Source of the DNA: Gammaproteobacteria bacterium
Lineage (GTDB): Bacteria; Pseudomonadota; Gammaproteobacteria; UBA9214
Direction: 5' to 3'
Assembly: GCA_029864225.1 (NCBI GenBank)
Contig: JAOTTU010000098.1
Span: 1 to 7,604 of the forward strand
DNA length: 7,604 bases
In this document: positions 1 to 5,893 of the stretch, piece after piece
Numbering within the stretch: the first letter of the stretch is position 1
How the letters are laid out: every line of letters starts with the position of its first letter
Notes under the pieces: model-generated
What the model was told of the DNA's origin: nothing
Databases searched by the model: none
Seen by the model: only the letters and a program-made list of their open reading frames with translations
Program-made: the position numbers and the translations under genes

Positions 1-969
1 TGCCAGGATCTGTCCGGCCACATCCATCTGCAACGTCAGCGCGCGCATAACACTGACCGGCAGCGACGGTGTGGCCAGCAGCACCACGGCCGCGGCGCCG
101 TAGGCCAGTGCCGCCAGCCAGGTGTCCATACCGACACTGCCCAGTTCCTCCACCTCCAGGAGTATGACCCGTTCCGGCAATTGTGCCGCAAGCCGCCGGA
201 TGGCGTCACGACCGGCAGTGGCATCGTGAAACAACAGCACGGCATCCGCGCCGCCGGCATCGCGATAGGCCTGCAGCAGCAGGCGCAAATGCTGCAGGGT
301 ATCCTCAAGCCGTGGGTAGCCGTAGCTTATCGCACCGGTCGGGCAGGCCGTGGCGCAGCTGCCCGCGCCCTGGCAGAGGCTGGCATTGACCTCGATGGTG
401 TCACCCAGAGATGTGATGGCCTCTGTCGGGCAGCTATCGAGGCAACGGGTGCAGGCCGTCATGCCGCTTCTGCCATGGGCACAGATTGTGGGGTCGTAAC
501 GGAAATACTGGGGCTTCTCGAACTCGCCTGTCAGCTCGGGCAGTTCGGCAAGTGCGGCCTGCAGGGCAGCAGGATTCCCATCCGGAGCAAAATATCCCGG
601 CGCCAACACTTCGGCATGCAGCAAGGGGGGGCTGGTCAGGTCCAGCACCAGGTCATAGACCTGCGTCTCAGCGACTGTGGATTGCACCTCGAAGTGACCG
701 AGATAGCCGGTCACTACCGGAGGCTTGTCACCTGCTTCCGTGACCAGGCCGGTACAACTTATACCGGTATGGTTGTCGAGTGCTGCTTTGACGCCCCGGA
801 TGGCGGCTTCACTGCCAACAACAAGCAGCCTGCCGGCAGACTGATAGGAAACGATACCCGCCGGATGGCGACCGGCATGCCGCGCCGCCGCCAGTGCGGC
901 CGCCCTGGCCTGCCCATCCGGCGTAGTGGCGGACAAGCTGGCTGCCGTATCACGATCACTCCCCGTCAC
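1..969 (-). CDS. 4Fe-4S dicluster ferredoxin-like protein of formate dehydrogenase loci (C-terminus off window)
   Basis: I translated this frame by hand; it stays open from 969 to the left edge (323 codons), so the C-terminus is missing. The start is GTG at 969, the first start codon after the TAG at 990-988, which lies in the same frame and ends the upstream DUF3306 gene. A G-rich stretch precedes it, giving only a weak ribosome site. Residues 1-160 form a cysteine-poor domain with the segments PAGIVSYQSAGRLLVVG and VYDLVLDLTSPPLL. Two ferredoxin-type clusters follow: C163, C173, C176 and C180-P, then C199, C205 and C209-P. The second set has Ala202 where the usual CxxC second cysteine would be. 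Residues from about 240 (VLLFHDATAGRDAIRRL) resemble the alpha/beta domain of hydrogenase iron-sulfur subunits. The family usually sits with DUF3305 and DUF3306 next to formate dehydrogenase. A cytoplasmic electron-transfer or enzyme-assembly role is inferred; no function is proven. Confidence 0.85.
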   Translation of the reverse strand, partial: MTGSDRDTAASLSATTPDGQARAAALAAARHAGRHPAGIVSYQSAGRLLVVGSEAAIRGVKAALDNHTGISCTGLVTEAGDKPPVVTGYLGHFEVQSTVAETQVYDLVLDLTSPPLLHAEVLAPGYFAPDGNPAALQAALAELPELTGEFEKPQYFRYDPTICAHGRSGMTACTRCLDSCPTEAITSLGDTIEVNASLCQGAGSCATACPTGAISYGYPRLEDTLQHLRLLLQAYRDAGGADAVLLFHDATAGRDAIRRLAAQLPERVILLEVEELGSVGMDTWLAALAYGAAAVVLLATPSLPVSVMRALTLQMDVAGQILA

Positions 970-987
970 GGAATGCCCCCGCCCGGG

Positions 988-1593
988 CTAGCCCGTGTCA
1001 GCTGCGTCAGTGGCATCATCAGCCTCCGTATCCAGCTGCCCGGGGGCTGCTGACTGCGCCTTATCCAGCGACGGATCGACAGGCTCATCCACAAGCTCAT
1101 CCGCGTCTGCAGAGCGTGATTCCTGTGCCCGGGCATCTGCATGTTGTTGCCTGTTTGTTTCAGCCTCCAGCTCACGCTTCAGCATGCGTTTCATTTCATG
1201 GGTGACGATATTGCCAAGACTGGCGAATTGCGTGTAGTCGTCGTCGTAATCGTTCAGGCCGTCAGTAATATTGCAGGCCGGCTGGTTAAACAGTATTCGC
1301 AAGGCCTTTTGCCGCAGGCCATCGCTGACACCGGTTGACATGAACGGGGCATAATCGCTATCCGCGTTGAGCGTTTCAAGAGGCGGCATGTCGGCATCCG
1401 TTAATTCCTGTTCCGGCTCGTGGGCTTGTGGTACATCCGCTTCCGCTGCAGTCGGTAGCGCTATATCTGCATCGGGGTCATCTGGCTGGGCAGCCTCATC
1501 ACGTGCCTCAATTTTGCGCCGCGACCAGCGCGCCAGGAAATCCCCGGGGCTTTCGGGGGCTACCTCCTGCCCGGGCTTAGCTGCGCGACCCAT
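988..1593 (-). CDS. DUF3306 domain-containing protein
   Basis: This encodes a 201-residue soluble, acidic protein of the DUF3306 family. I prefer the ATG at 1593 because GGAAGGA lies 8 nt upstream; an in-frame ATG at 1614 would add 7 residues but has a poorer ribosome site. Visible family marks are the FLARWSRRK motif at residues 19-27 and a conserved core at about 65-137. The core holds DADMPPLETL, SDYAPFMSTGVSDGLRQKAL, ILFNQPACNITDGLNDYDDD and SLGNIVTHEM. The tail from about residue 150 is low-complexity, rich in D, E and A, and probably disordered. There is no signal peptide or membrane segment. It overlaps the DUF3305 gene by 17 nt and is followed 18 nt later by the ferredoxin-like gene, so the three are probably translationally linked. 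The family is known from formate dehydrogenase loci, but its biochemical role is unknown. Confidence 0.9.
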   Translation of the reverse strand: MGRAAKPGQEVAPESPGDFLARWSRRKIEARDEAAQPDDPDADIALPTAAEADVPQAHEPEQELTDADMPPLETLNADSDYAPFMSTGVSDGLRQKALRILFNQPACNITDGLNDYDDDYTQFASLGNIVTHEMKRMLKRELEAETNRQQHADARAQESRSADADELVDEPVDPSLDKAQSAAPGQLDTEADDATDAADTG

Positions 1594-2086
1594 TGTCGGC
1601 GTCCTTCCAGTCATCCCGCTTGCGCTTCTTGCGTTTCACCGGGATATAGTGTTCCAGTACAAAGTGTTCCGCCCAGCGGTAAAGCTCGGGCGGCATGTCA
1701 ACAGACTCGACCAACTCGTCAGTCTCCATATAGGAAGTGGCCTCGCCATAACTCAGCGTGGCAATCAAAGGCCGCGGCGGCTCGCCCGCCACCTGGCTGC
1801 ATATAATGAAGACCCTGGGATTGTCGCTGACCAGATTGTAGTAATAGCTTTCCGCGTCATCCCTGAACAGATTCACATGCAAACCGGTCCACAGATATTG
1901 CTGTCCCTGTGTTGCCGCATGCAGTTGCCGGCCCTTGTCAGAGCCATTACCGGGCCGGTCACCGGCGACTACACCGGTCACCTGCCAGTAACCCTCTTGC
2001 CAGCGGTTATCAGGCGTCGTCCGGAACTCGACAATGACGGATAGGTCAAACGAATCGGGCACCGGGGTTGTGATGGAATCAGACAT
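1577..2086 (-). CDS. DUF3305 domain-containing protein
   Basis: This encodes a 169-residue protein of the DUF3305 family, the first gene of the leftward operon. The chosen start is ATG at 2086, with AGAGG 9 nt upstream. A TTG at 2095 is in frame but abuts the AGAGG directly, which makes it unlikely. Family-like segments are VIVEFRTTPDNRWQEGYWQV at about residues 17-36, YLWTGLHVNLFRDDAESYYY at 64-83, and RVFIICS at 91-97. A third segment, ATLSYGEATSYM, is at 109-120, and MPPELYRWAEHFVLEHYIP at 131-149. The C-terminus carries a dense basic patch, KRKKRKR at 151-157. No cofactor motif, signal peptide or membrane helix is visible. Families of this kind accompany formate dehydrogenase genes, and fdhD is the divergent neighbour. 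An accessory role in formate dehydrogenase maturation or electron transfer is inferred from context only. Confidence 0.9.
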   Translation of the reverse strand: MSDSITTPVPDSFDLSVIVEFRTTPDNRWQEGYWQVTGVVAGDRPGNGSDKGRQLHAATQGQQYLWTGLHVNLFRDDAESYYYNLVSDNPRVFIICSQVAGEPPRPLIATLSYGEATSYMETDELVESVDMPPELYRWAEHFVLEHYIPVKRKKRKRDDWKDADNGSRS

Positions 2087-2197
2087 GCCATACAACCTCT
2101 AGAATCTTATGGATTGCTATCCTTGATTATTCAGTCATAGTATAGGGCTGAATGTCTACACACAATACATGACAGTTCGGATAACAGGTTTCTGACT
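2087..2197. promoter_or_regulatory. Divergent promoter region between the DUF3305 operon and fdhD
   Basis: This 111-nt gap must hold the start signals of two diverging units. On the minus strand, TATACT at 2144-2139 (5 of 6 matches to the -10 consensus) is preceded at 15 nt by a weak TTGTGT; a transcript from there would have a leader of about 45 nt. On the plus strand, the best pair I see is TTGCTA at 2114-2119 with TAGTAT at 2138-2143 (18-nt spacer), each 4 of 6. An inverted repeat, ATTCAG at 2129-2134 and CTGAAT at 2148-2153, surrounds these -10 candidates and could be an operator. All assignments are by eye. Confidence 0.35.
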
Positions 2198-3055
2198 ATG
2201 TCGCACACACAGGAACGCTACCGACCCGAAATTACGCATGCCGGGCTCGCCCCTACCTACCCGGTCAGCGTGGTTGATGAATTCAATCAAGAGCGTGAGG
2301 TCGAAATTCCGGGCGAGTCGCCACTTACACTGTATGTGGATGAGCGCGAAATCGTCACCCTCATGACTATCGGCACCCATCCGGAAGCACTCACACTGGG
2401 CTATCTGCGCAACCAGCGCTTCGTCGATGAACTTGAGCAGATAAAGTCCGTCAGCGTCGATCACCGCACCGAGTCGGTCAAGGTGATAACCTGGAACGGC
2501 ATTGACGGCTGGGATGAGAAGCTCAAGCAACGTACTGTTACCACAGGCTGCGGCCAGGGCACGGTATTCAGCTGCACGCTGGATTCTCTGTACACGGTGA
2601 ATCTGCCAGCAGTCACACTGCGCCAGTCAACAATCTATGCGCTGCTGGATAATGTAGCAGACTGCAACGGGATTTATAAGCGCGCGGGTGCAGTACACGG
2701 CTGCGGCCTGTGCCAGGGTTCGGAGATACTCGTGTACACCGAGGACGTCGGGCGCCACAATGCGGCCGACGCCATATCCGGCTACATGTGGCTCGACGCC
2801 ATCAGTGGCGAGAACAAGGTCTTCTACACCACCGGCCGTCTGACATCTGAAATCGTCATGAAGGCTGCCCACATGGGCATTGCGGTGTTACTCTCGCGTT
2901 CCGGGGTCACCAACATGGGCCTGGAACTGGCGCAGGAACTGGGTATCACCATGATTGCACGCGCCAAGGGAAAACATTTCCTTGTCTACAGCGGGGCGAG
3001 CAATATCATTTTTGACGAGCAACCCGAACAGCGACAGCCAAAGACTGCTCGCTGA
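2198..3055 (+). CDS. fdhD: FdhD, formate dehydrogenase accessory sulfurtransferase
   Basis: The 285-residue product is of normal length for FdhD, a cytoplasmic protein. FdhD passes sulfur from a cysteine desulfurase (IscS in E. coli) to the molybdenum cofactor of formate dehydrogenase and binds bis-MGD. Diagnostic segments are YVDEREIVTLMTIGTHPEAL near 46-65, the active-loop segment TTGCGQGT at 115-122, EDVGRHNAADAISG at 182-195, TTGRLTSEIVMKA at 211-223, and SRSGVTNMGLELAQELGIT at 233-251. In E. coli the active loop is a CxxC pair; here C118 is present but the second position is Gly121. A second pair, C169-G-L-C172, lies in HGCGLC just before the DVGRHNA motif. The ribosome site before ATG 2198 is weak (CAGG). 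It diverges from the DUF3305 operon and converges with the DUF6494 gene, the stops being 6 nt apart with no terminator hairpin between them. Confidence 0.95.
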   Translation: MSHTQERYRPEITHAGLAPTYPVSVVDEFNQEREVEIPGESPLTLYVDEREIVTLMTIGTHPEALTLGYLRNQRFVDELEQIKSVSVDHRTESVKVITWNGIDGWDEKLKQRTVTTGCGQGTVFSCTLDSLYTVNLPAVTLRQSTIYALLDNVADCNGIYKRAGAVHGCGLCQGSEILVYTEDVGRHNAADAISGYMWLDAISGENKVFYTTGRLTSEIVMKAAHMGIAVLLSRSGVTNMGLELAQELGITMIARAKGKHFLVYSGASNIIFDEQPEQRQPKTAR

Positions 3056-3061
3056 GTACGT

Positions 3062-3268
3062 TTATTCAACGGCGATTTCACCTTCAATGGCATGCACCAG
3101 CCCAAGCGCAGCGATTTCCAGTGTCATGGTTGCCTTGAGAGGAACTGTCTCATCCAGATTGCCGGCCGCAGCCGCTTCCTTTAATGCCTTTTCGATTTCC
3201 CGTTGCGAGGTAATACCGACCTTCTTGAGGAATTTTCTGATTTCCATGTTTATGACATCTTCATTCAT
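3062..3268 (-). CDS. Small DUF6494 family protein
   Basis: This encodes a 68-residue protein that I recognise as DUF6494-like from its N-terminus (MNEDVINMEIRKFLKKVGIT, then SQREIEKALKEA). The start is secure: GGAGGT lies just upstream of the ATG at 3268. The first half is predicted mostly helical and amphipathic. The second half (VPLKATMTLEIAALGLVHAI, then EGEIAVE) looks like beta strands ending in an acidic tail. There is no cysteine, signal peptide or long hydrophobic segment, so it is probably a small cytosolic protein. Its function is unknown. It sits between fdhD and mobA on the opposite strand, diverging from mobA across an 89-nt gap, so a link to molybdenum enzymes is possible but only inferred from position. 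Confidence 0.85.
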   Translation of the reverse strand: MNEDVINMEIRKFLKKVGITSQREIEKALKEAAAAGNLDETVPLKATMTLEIAALGLVHAIEGEIAVE

Positions 3269-3357
3269 TATCCACCTCCAGAAATAAACCAGTTACCGGT
3301 ATTGCTACCCGTCCATCTTAATGAACGCATACAGACACTGAAAGGTTCACACATGCC

Positions 3358-3969
3358 ATGCCAGTAAAATCCACTAGCCCGGACCATGATATCACTGCAG
3401 TCATACTCGCTGGTGGCAAGGCACGGCGCATGGGTGGCGAGGACAAGGGCCTGATCGAACTGCATGGCAGGCCCCTGATCGACTATATCATGGCCGGACT
3501 GCGCCCTCAGGCCGGCTATGTTATTGTCAATGCCAACCGCAACCTGGACCGTTACCGCGAGTTTGGCTATCCCGTCGTTGCAGACATGATGGGTGACTTT
3601 TTCGGCCCACTGGTCGGCATAGCATCAGGCATGCAGGCAGCTGATACGCCATTAATTCTTGCGGTGCCATGTGATTCACCGTTCGTGCCCGCACAACTGT
3701 GTGACACGCTCCGCCATGAGATGGAAAAGGTGGATGCCGAAATCAGTGTTGCGCACGACGGTATCCGCATGCAACCTGTTTTCGCACTGCTGCGTTGCGA
3801 GCTGCTCCCCAGCCTGCTGGCCTATCTCAGGGAAGGGGGCCGCAAGATTGATACCTGGTATGCACAGCACCGCCTGGCACTGGCCGATTTTTCAGCCGCG
3901 CCGGATGTCTTCCTGAATATGAATACACCCTCAGACCGGCTGGTTATCGAGAAAAAACTTGCTGGGTAG
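3358..3969 (+). CDS. mobA: MobA, molybdenum cofactor guanylyltransferase
   Basis: The 203-residue product matches the family length. MobA uses GTP to add GMP to the molybdenum-bound pterin, giving the MGD cofactor used by DMSO-reductase-family enzymes such as formate dehydrogenase. The nucleotide-binding signature LAGGKARRMGGEDKGL is at 17-32. NAN is at 68-70, FFGPLVGIASG at 81-91, the metal-site VPCDSPF (Asp106) at 103-109, MQPVFAL at 138-144, and the C-terminal FLNMNTP signature at 175-181. The start is ATG 3358, with AAAGG 12 nt upstream, rather long; an ATG at 3353 is out of frame. The product is cytoplasmic. It is followed by moaA after 74 nt, a gap with its own promoter-like signal, so it may be transcribed with or separately from moaADE. 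Confidence 0.95.
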   Translation: MPVKSTSPDHDITAVILAGGKARRMGGEDKGLIELHGRPLIDYIMAGLRPQAGYVIVNANRNLDRYREFGYPVVADMMGDFFGPLVGIASGMQAADTPLILAVPCDSPFVPAQLCDTLRHEMEKVDAEISVAHDGIRMQPVFALLRCELLPSLLAYLREGGRKIDTWYAQHRLALADFSAAPDVFLNMNTPSDRLVIEKKLAG

Positions 3970-3977
3970 ACAGATAC

Positions 3978-4004
3978 TTGGACGGGGCCATGATCGACTA
4001 TACT
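3978..4004 (+). promoter_or_regulatory. Candidate promoter of moaADE
   Basis: TATACT at 3999-4004 matches 5 of 6 bases of the -10 consensus. TTGGAC at 3978-3983 is a weak -35 candidate at a 15-nt spacing. Initiation about 7 nt downstream would leave a leader of roughly 30 nt before moaA. That is too short for a molybdenum-cofactor riboswitch. Called by eye; mobA read-through may contribute instead. Confidence 0.3.
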
Positions 4005-4022
4005 GTTGTGGTCAGATGATGG
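3988..4022. repeat. Imperfect inverted repeat centred on the moaA -10 candidate
   Basis: The left arm CCATGATCGAC (3988-3998) pairs with the right arm GTCAGATGATGG (4011-4022), with one mismatch and one extra base. The 12-nt centre contains TATACT. As DNA it could be a dyad operator. As RNA it would be a hairpin between mobA and moaA, but no T-run follows, so an intrinsic terminator is unlikely. Confidence 0.45.
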
Positions 4023-4043
4023 AATAAAGACGGGGGTAGGTTA

Positions 4044-5039
4044 GTGTCAGGAACCATGAAAACCGGCTTGATAGATCCTTTTGGACGCACCATAGAATAT
4101 GTTCGGCTGTCTGTCACAGACCGCTGCGATCTGCGTTGTTTCTACTGCCTGCCCAGCGATTATCGAGATTTCAGCGAGCCGGAGGAGTGGCTGACATTTT
4201 CCGAAATTGAACGAGTGATCAGCGCCTTCGTATCGCTTGGGGTACGTCGGGTACGTATCACCGGCGGCGAACCCCTGGTCCGCAAGAACCTGCCGGCCCT
4301 GGCAAGCCGGCTTTCCACCATACCGGAACTCAATGATCTCTCACTGAGCACCAACGCAGTGGCGCTCGCCCGGCATGCCACTGCGCTGCAGCAGGCAGGT
4401 ATCAAACGGATCAACGTCTCGCTGGATTCACTGCGCGCAGACCGTTTCAAGGAGATCACCCGGGGCAATCTCGACAAGGTCATGGACGGGCTGATGGCAG
4501 CAAAACATGTTGGTTTTCAACCCATTAAAATCAACATGGTAGTCATGAAAGATGTCAACGACGATGAAATCGAGGAGATGGTCGAGTTCTGTATCGAACA
4601 TGATTTCACCCTGCGACTGATCGAGACCATGCCGATCGGCGACACCGGCAGGAGCGCCGCCAGCTACTACCTTGACCTGCAATCGGTCAAGGCCAGGCTG
4701 GCTGAAAACTTCAAGCTGATACCGGGTGTAGTACCCGGTGGGGGCCCGGCACGTTATGTCCAGATTGCCGGCACCAGCCTCAAGATCGGTTTCATCACAC
4801 CTATCTCGCAGCATTTTTGCGAGACCTGCAACCGGGTACGGCTCGCCGTCGATGGAACACTCTACCTGTGCCTCGGACAGGAACATAAATTCGAGTTTCG
4901 CCCGCTTCTGCGTGCCGGCATCGACGATGCAGAGTTACAGGCTGCAGTACGCGACGCCATTACCCTGAAACCTGAACGCCATGAATTTCGCGAGAAACCA
5001 CAGCAGATAATGCGCTTCATGGCAAAGACTGGCGGTTAG
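4044..5039 (+). CDS. moaA: MoaA, GTP 3',8-cyclase (radical SAM)
   Basis: The 331-residue product is normal for MoaA. It starts molybdopterin synthesis by rearranging GTP to 3',8-cyclo-GTP, which MoaC then converts to cyclic pyranopterin phosphate. The N-terminal radical-SAM cluster ligands are C28, C32 and C35 (CDLRCFYC), followed by TGGEP at 73-77 for SAM binding. The C-terminal GTP-binding cluster uses C259, C262 and C276, with the Arg residues of CNRVRLAVDG at 262-271. The protein ends in Gly-Gly, the conserved tail needed for activity in this family. I used GTG 4044, which has a GGGGGTAGG stretch upstream. ATG 4056 (residue 5) is an alternative with AGGA only 3 nt away. It is the first gene of the moaA-moaD-moaE run. 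No moaC is present in the window, so that step must be encoded elsewhere. Confidence 0.97.
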   Translation: MSGTMKTGLIDPFGRTIEYVRLSVTDRCDLRCFYCLPSDYRDFSEPEEWLTFSEIERVISAFVSLGVRRVRITGGEPLVRKNLPALASRLSTIPELNDLSLSTNAVALARHATALQQAGIKRINVSLDSLRADRFKEITRGNLDKVMDGLMAAKHVGFQPIKINMVVMKDVNDDEIEEMVEFCIEHDFTLRLIETMPIGDTGRSAASYYLDLQSVKARLAENFKLIPGVVPGGGPARYVQIAGTSLKIGFITPISQHFCETCNRVRLAVDGTLYLCLGQEHKFEFRPLLRAGIDDAELQAAVRDAITLKPERHEFREKPQQIMRFMAKTGG

Positions 5040-5043
5040 CAAT

Positions 5044-5295
5044 ATGGTTCAATTATGCTATTTTTCGAGCCTGCGGGAAGCACTGGGTACCGGTGATGGA
5101 CAGGTGGAACTTCCGGGCGAGATCAATGATCTGGCTGGGCTGACTAGCTGGCGACAGAGCCGCAACGATACCTGGCGGCAGGCACTGGCAGACACCCGAC
5201 TGCATGTAGCAATCAACCATCAAATCGTCAACACAAACGTACCTGTCAACAACGGCGATGAAATCACCTGGTTTCCCCCGGTTACCGGTGGCTGA
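5044..5295 (+). CDS. moaD: MoaD, molybdopterin synthase small (sulfur-carrier) subunit
   Basis: The 83-residue product has a ubiquitin-like fold by family. Its C-terminal Gly-Gly (82-83) is adenylated and thiocarboxylated and then donates sulfur to the pterin within the MoaD2-MoaE2 complex. Family marks are the N-terminal strand VQLCYFSSLREALG at 2-15, VAINHQIV at about 55-62, and the end segment NNGDEITWFPPVTGG at 69-83. The gene begins 4 nt after the moaA stop and ends 6 nt before moaE, so it is part of one transcript. The ribosome site (GGCGGT) overlaps the end of moaA. The adenylating partner MoeB is not in the window. Confidence 0.95.
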   Translation: MVQLCYFSSLREALGTGDGQVELPGEINDLAGLTSWRQSRNDTWRQALADTRLHVAINHQIVNTNVPVNNGDEITWFPPVTGG

Positions 5296-5301
5296 TACAC
5301 C

Positions 5302-5745
5302 ATGATCCGTGTACAGACAGCTGACTTCGACCCGGGTCTGGAACTTGAACAGCTGCGGATACAGACTGATGGGCAGTCCGGTGCAGTGGTCAGTTTTACC
5401 GGACTGGTACGCGACCTCAACGACGGTCACGAAATCAGACAGATGACACTCGAGCACTATCCCGGCATGACCGAAAAGGCCCTGAGGGCAATCGAGCAGA
5501 AGGCGCAGGCACGCTGGTCGCTGGCCGGAACCATTATCATTCACCGTGTCGGGCCACTACAGCCGAACGACCGGATTGTATTCGTCGCGGCTGCCAGTAC
5601 TCACCGCAAGGACGCCTTTCGTGCCTGCGAATTCATGATCGATACCCTCAAGACGGACGCGCCTTTCTGGAAAAAAGAAGCGACTTCCGCCGGCACACGC
5701 TGGCTTTCAGCGACTGAGCCTGACCAGCCCGGCCAGGCCGACTGA
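5302..5745 (+). CDS. moaE: MoaE, molybdopterin synthase catalytic subunit
   Basis: The 147-residue product is close to the family's usual length of about 150. MoaE binds cyclic pyranopterin phosphate and, with thiocarboxylated MoaD, forms the dithiolene of molybdopterin. Conserved segments are GAVVSFTGLVRDLNDG at 27-42, LEHYPGM at 50-56, HRVGPLQPND at 81-90, and the HRKDAF segment at 101-106. The catalytic signature LKTDAPFWKKE is at 116-126, where K117 and K124 correspond to the active-site lysines of E. coli MoaE. The start ATG 5302 has GGTGG 10 nt upstream, inside the moaD end. A perfect hairpin follows the stop by 12 nt, suggesting the end of the transcription unit. Confidence 0.96.
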   Translation: MIRVQTADFDPGLELEQLRIQTDGQSGAVVSFTGLVRDLNDGHEIRQMTLEHYPGMTEKALRAIEQKAQARWSLAGTIIIHRVGPLQPNDRIVFVAAASTHRKDAFRACEFMIDTLKTDAPFWKKEATSAGTRWLSATEPDQPGQAD

Positions 5746-5757
5746 TCACCTGTCCAT

Positions 5758-5780
5758 GGTGAATTGACAATTCACCTTCT
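5758..5780 (+). terminator. Hairpin after moaE, probable weak terminator
   Basis: GGTGAATT (5758-5765) and AATTCACC (5769-5776) form a perfect 8-bp stem with a 3-nt loop, 12 nt after the moaE stop. Only TTCT follows, not a run of T, so termination may be weak or Rho-assisted. The short symmetric dyad could alternatively be a protein-binding site. Confidence 0.5.
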
Positions 5781-5816
5781 GAATACGAACCGCTAGCCAG
5801 GTTCAGCCCCACTGTT

Positions 5817-5844
5817 TTTAGTTGCGCCAAAAGAGCGTTATAAT
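5817..5844 (+). promoter_or_regulatory. Promoter of the KPR-like gene
   Basis: A perfect TATAAT lies at 5839-5844, with TTTAGT at 5817-5822 (3 of 6) as the best -35 at a 16-nt spacing. A start about 7 nt downstream would give a leader of roughly 43 nt, ending in the AAGGGG ribosome site (5883-5888) before ATG 5894. The perfect -10 with a weak -35 may mean activator dependence. Confidence 0.5.
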
Positions 5845-5893
5845 GTCGCCTGCGGAAGATAATTGATGTTAGAACAACGAAGAAGGGGTATTT

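Noticed and set aside
181..1053. 290-codon plus-strand open frame over the ferredoxin gene
   Set aside because: The minus strand in this span encodes a clear ferredoxin with CxxCxxxCP motifs; the plus-strand translation has no recognisable domain and is a GC-rich shadow.
1367..2044. 225-codon plus-strand open frame over DUF3306/DUF3305
   Set aside because: Both underlying minus-strand genes have family motifs and good ribosome sites; the plus frame crosses their junction and is low in recognisable content.
3294..3301. TACCGGTA palindrome between DUF6494 and mobA
   Set aside because: An 8-base palindrome alone is too short to call an operator, and similar ACCGGT strings occur inside genes (for example 5284-5289).
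3970..4043. Possible molybdenum-cofactor riboswitch before moaA
   Set aside because: The gap is only 74 nt, too short for that riboswitch class, and only a single imperfect dyad is visible.
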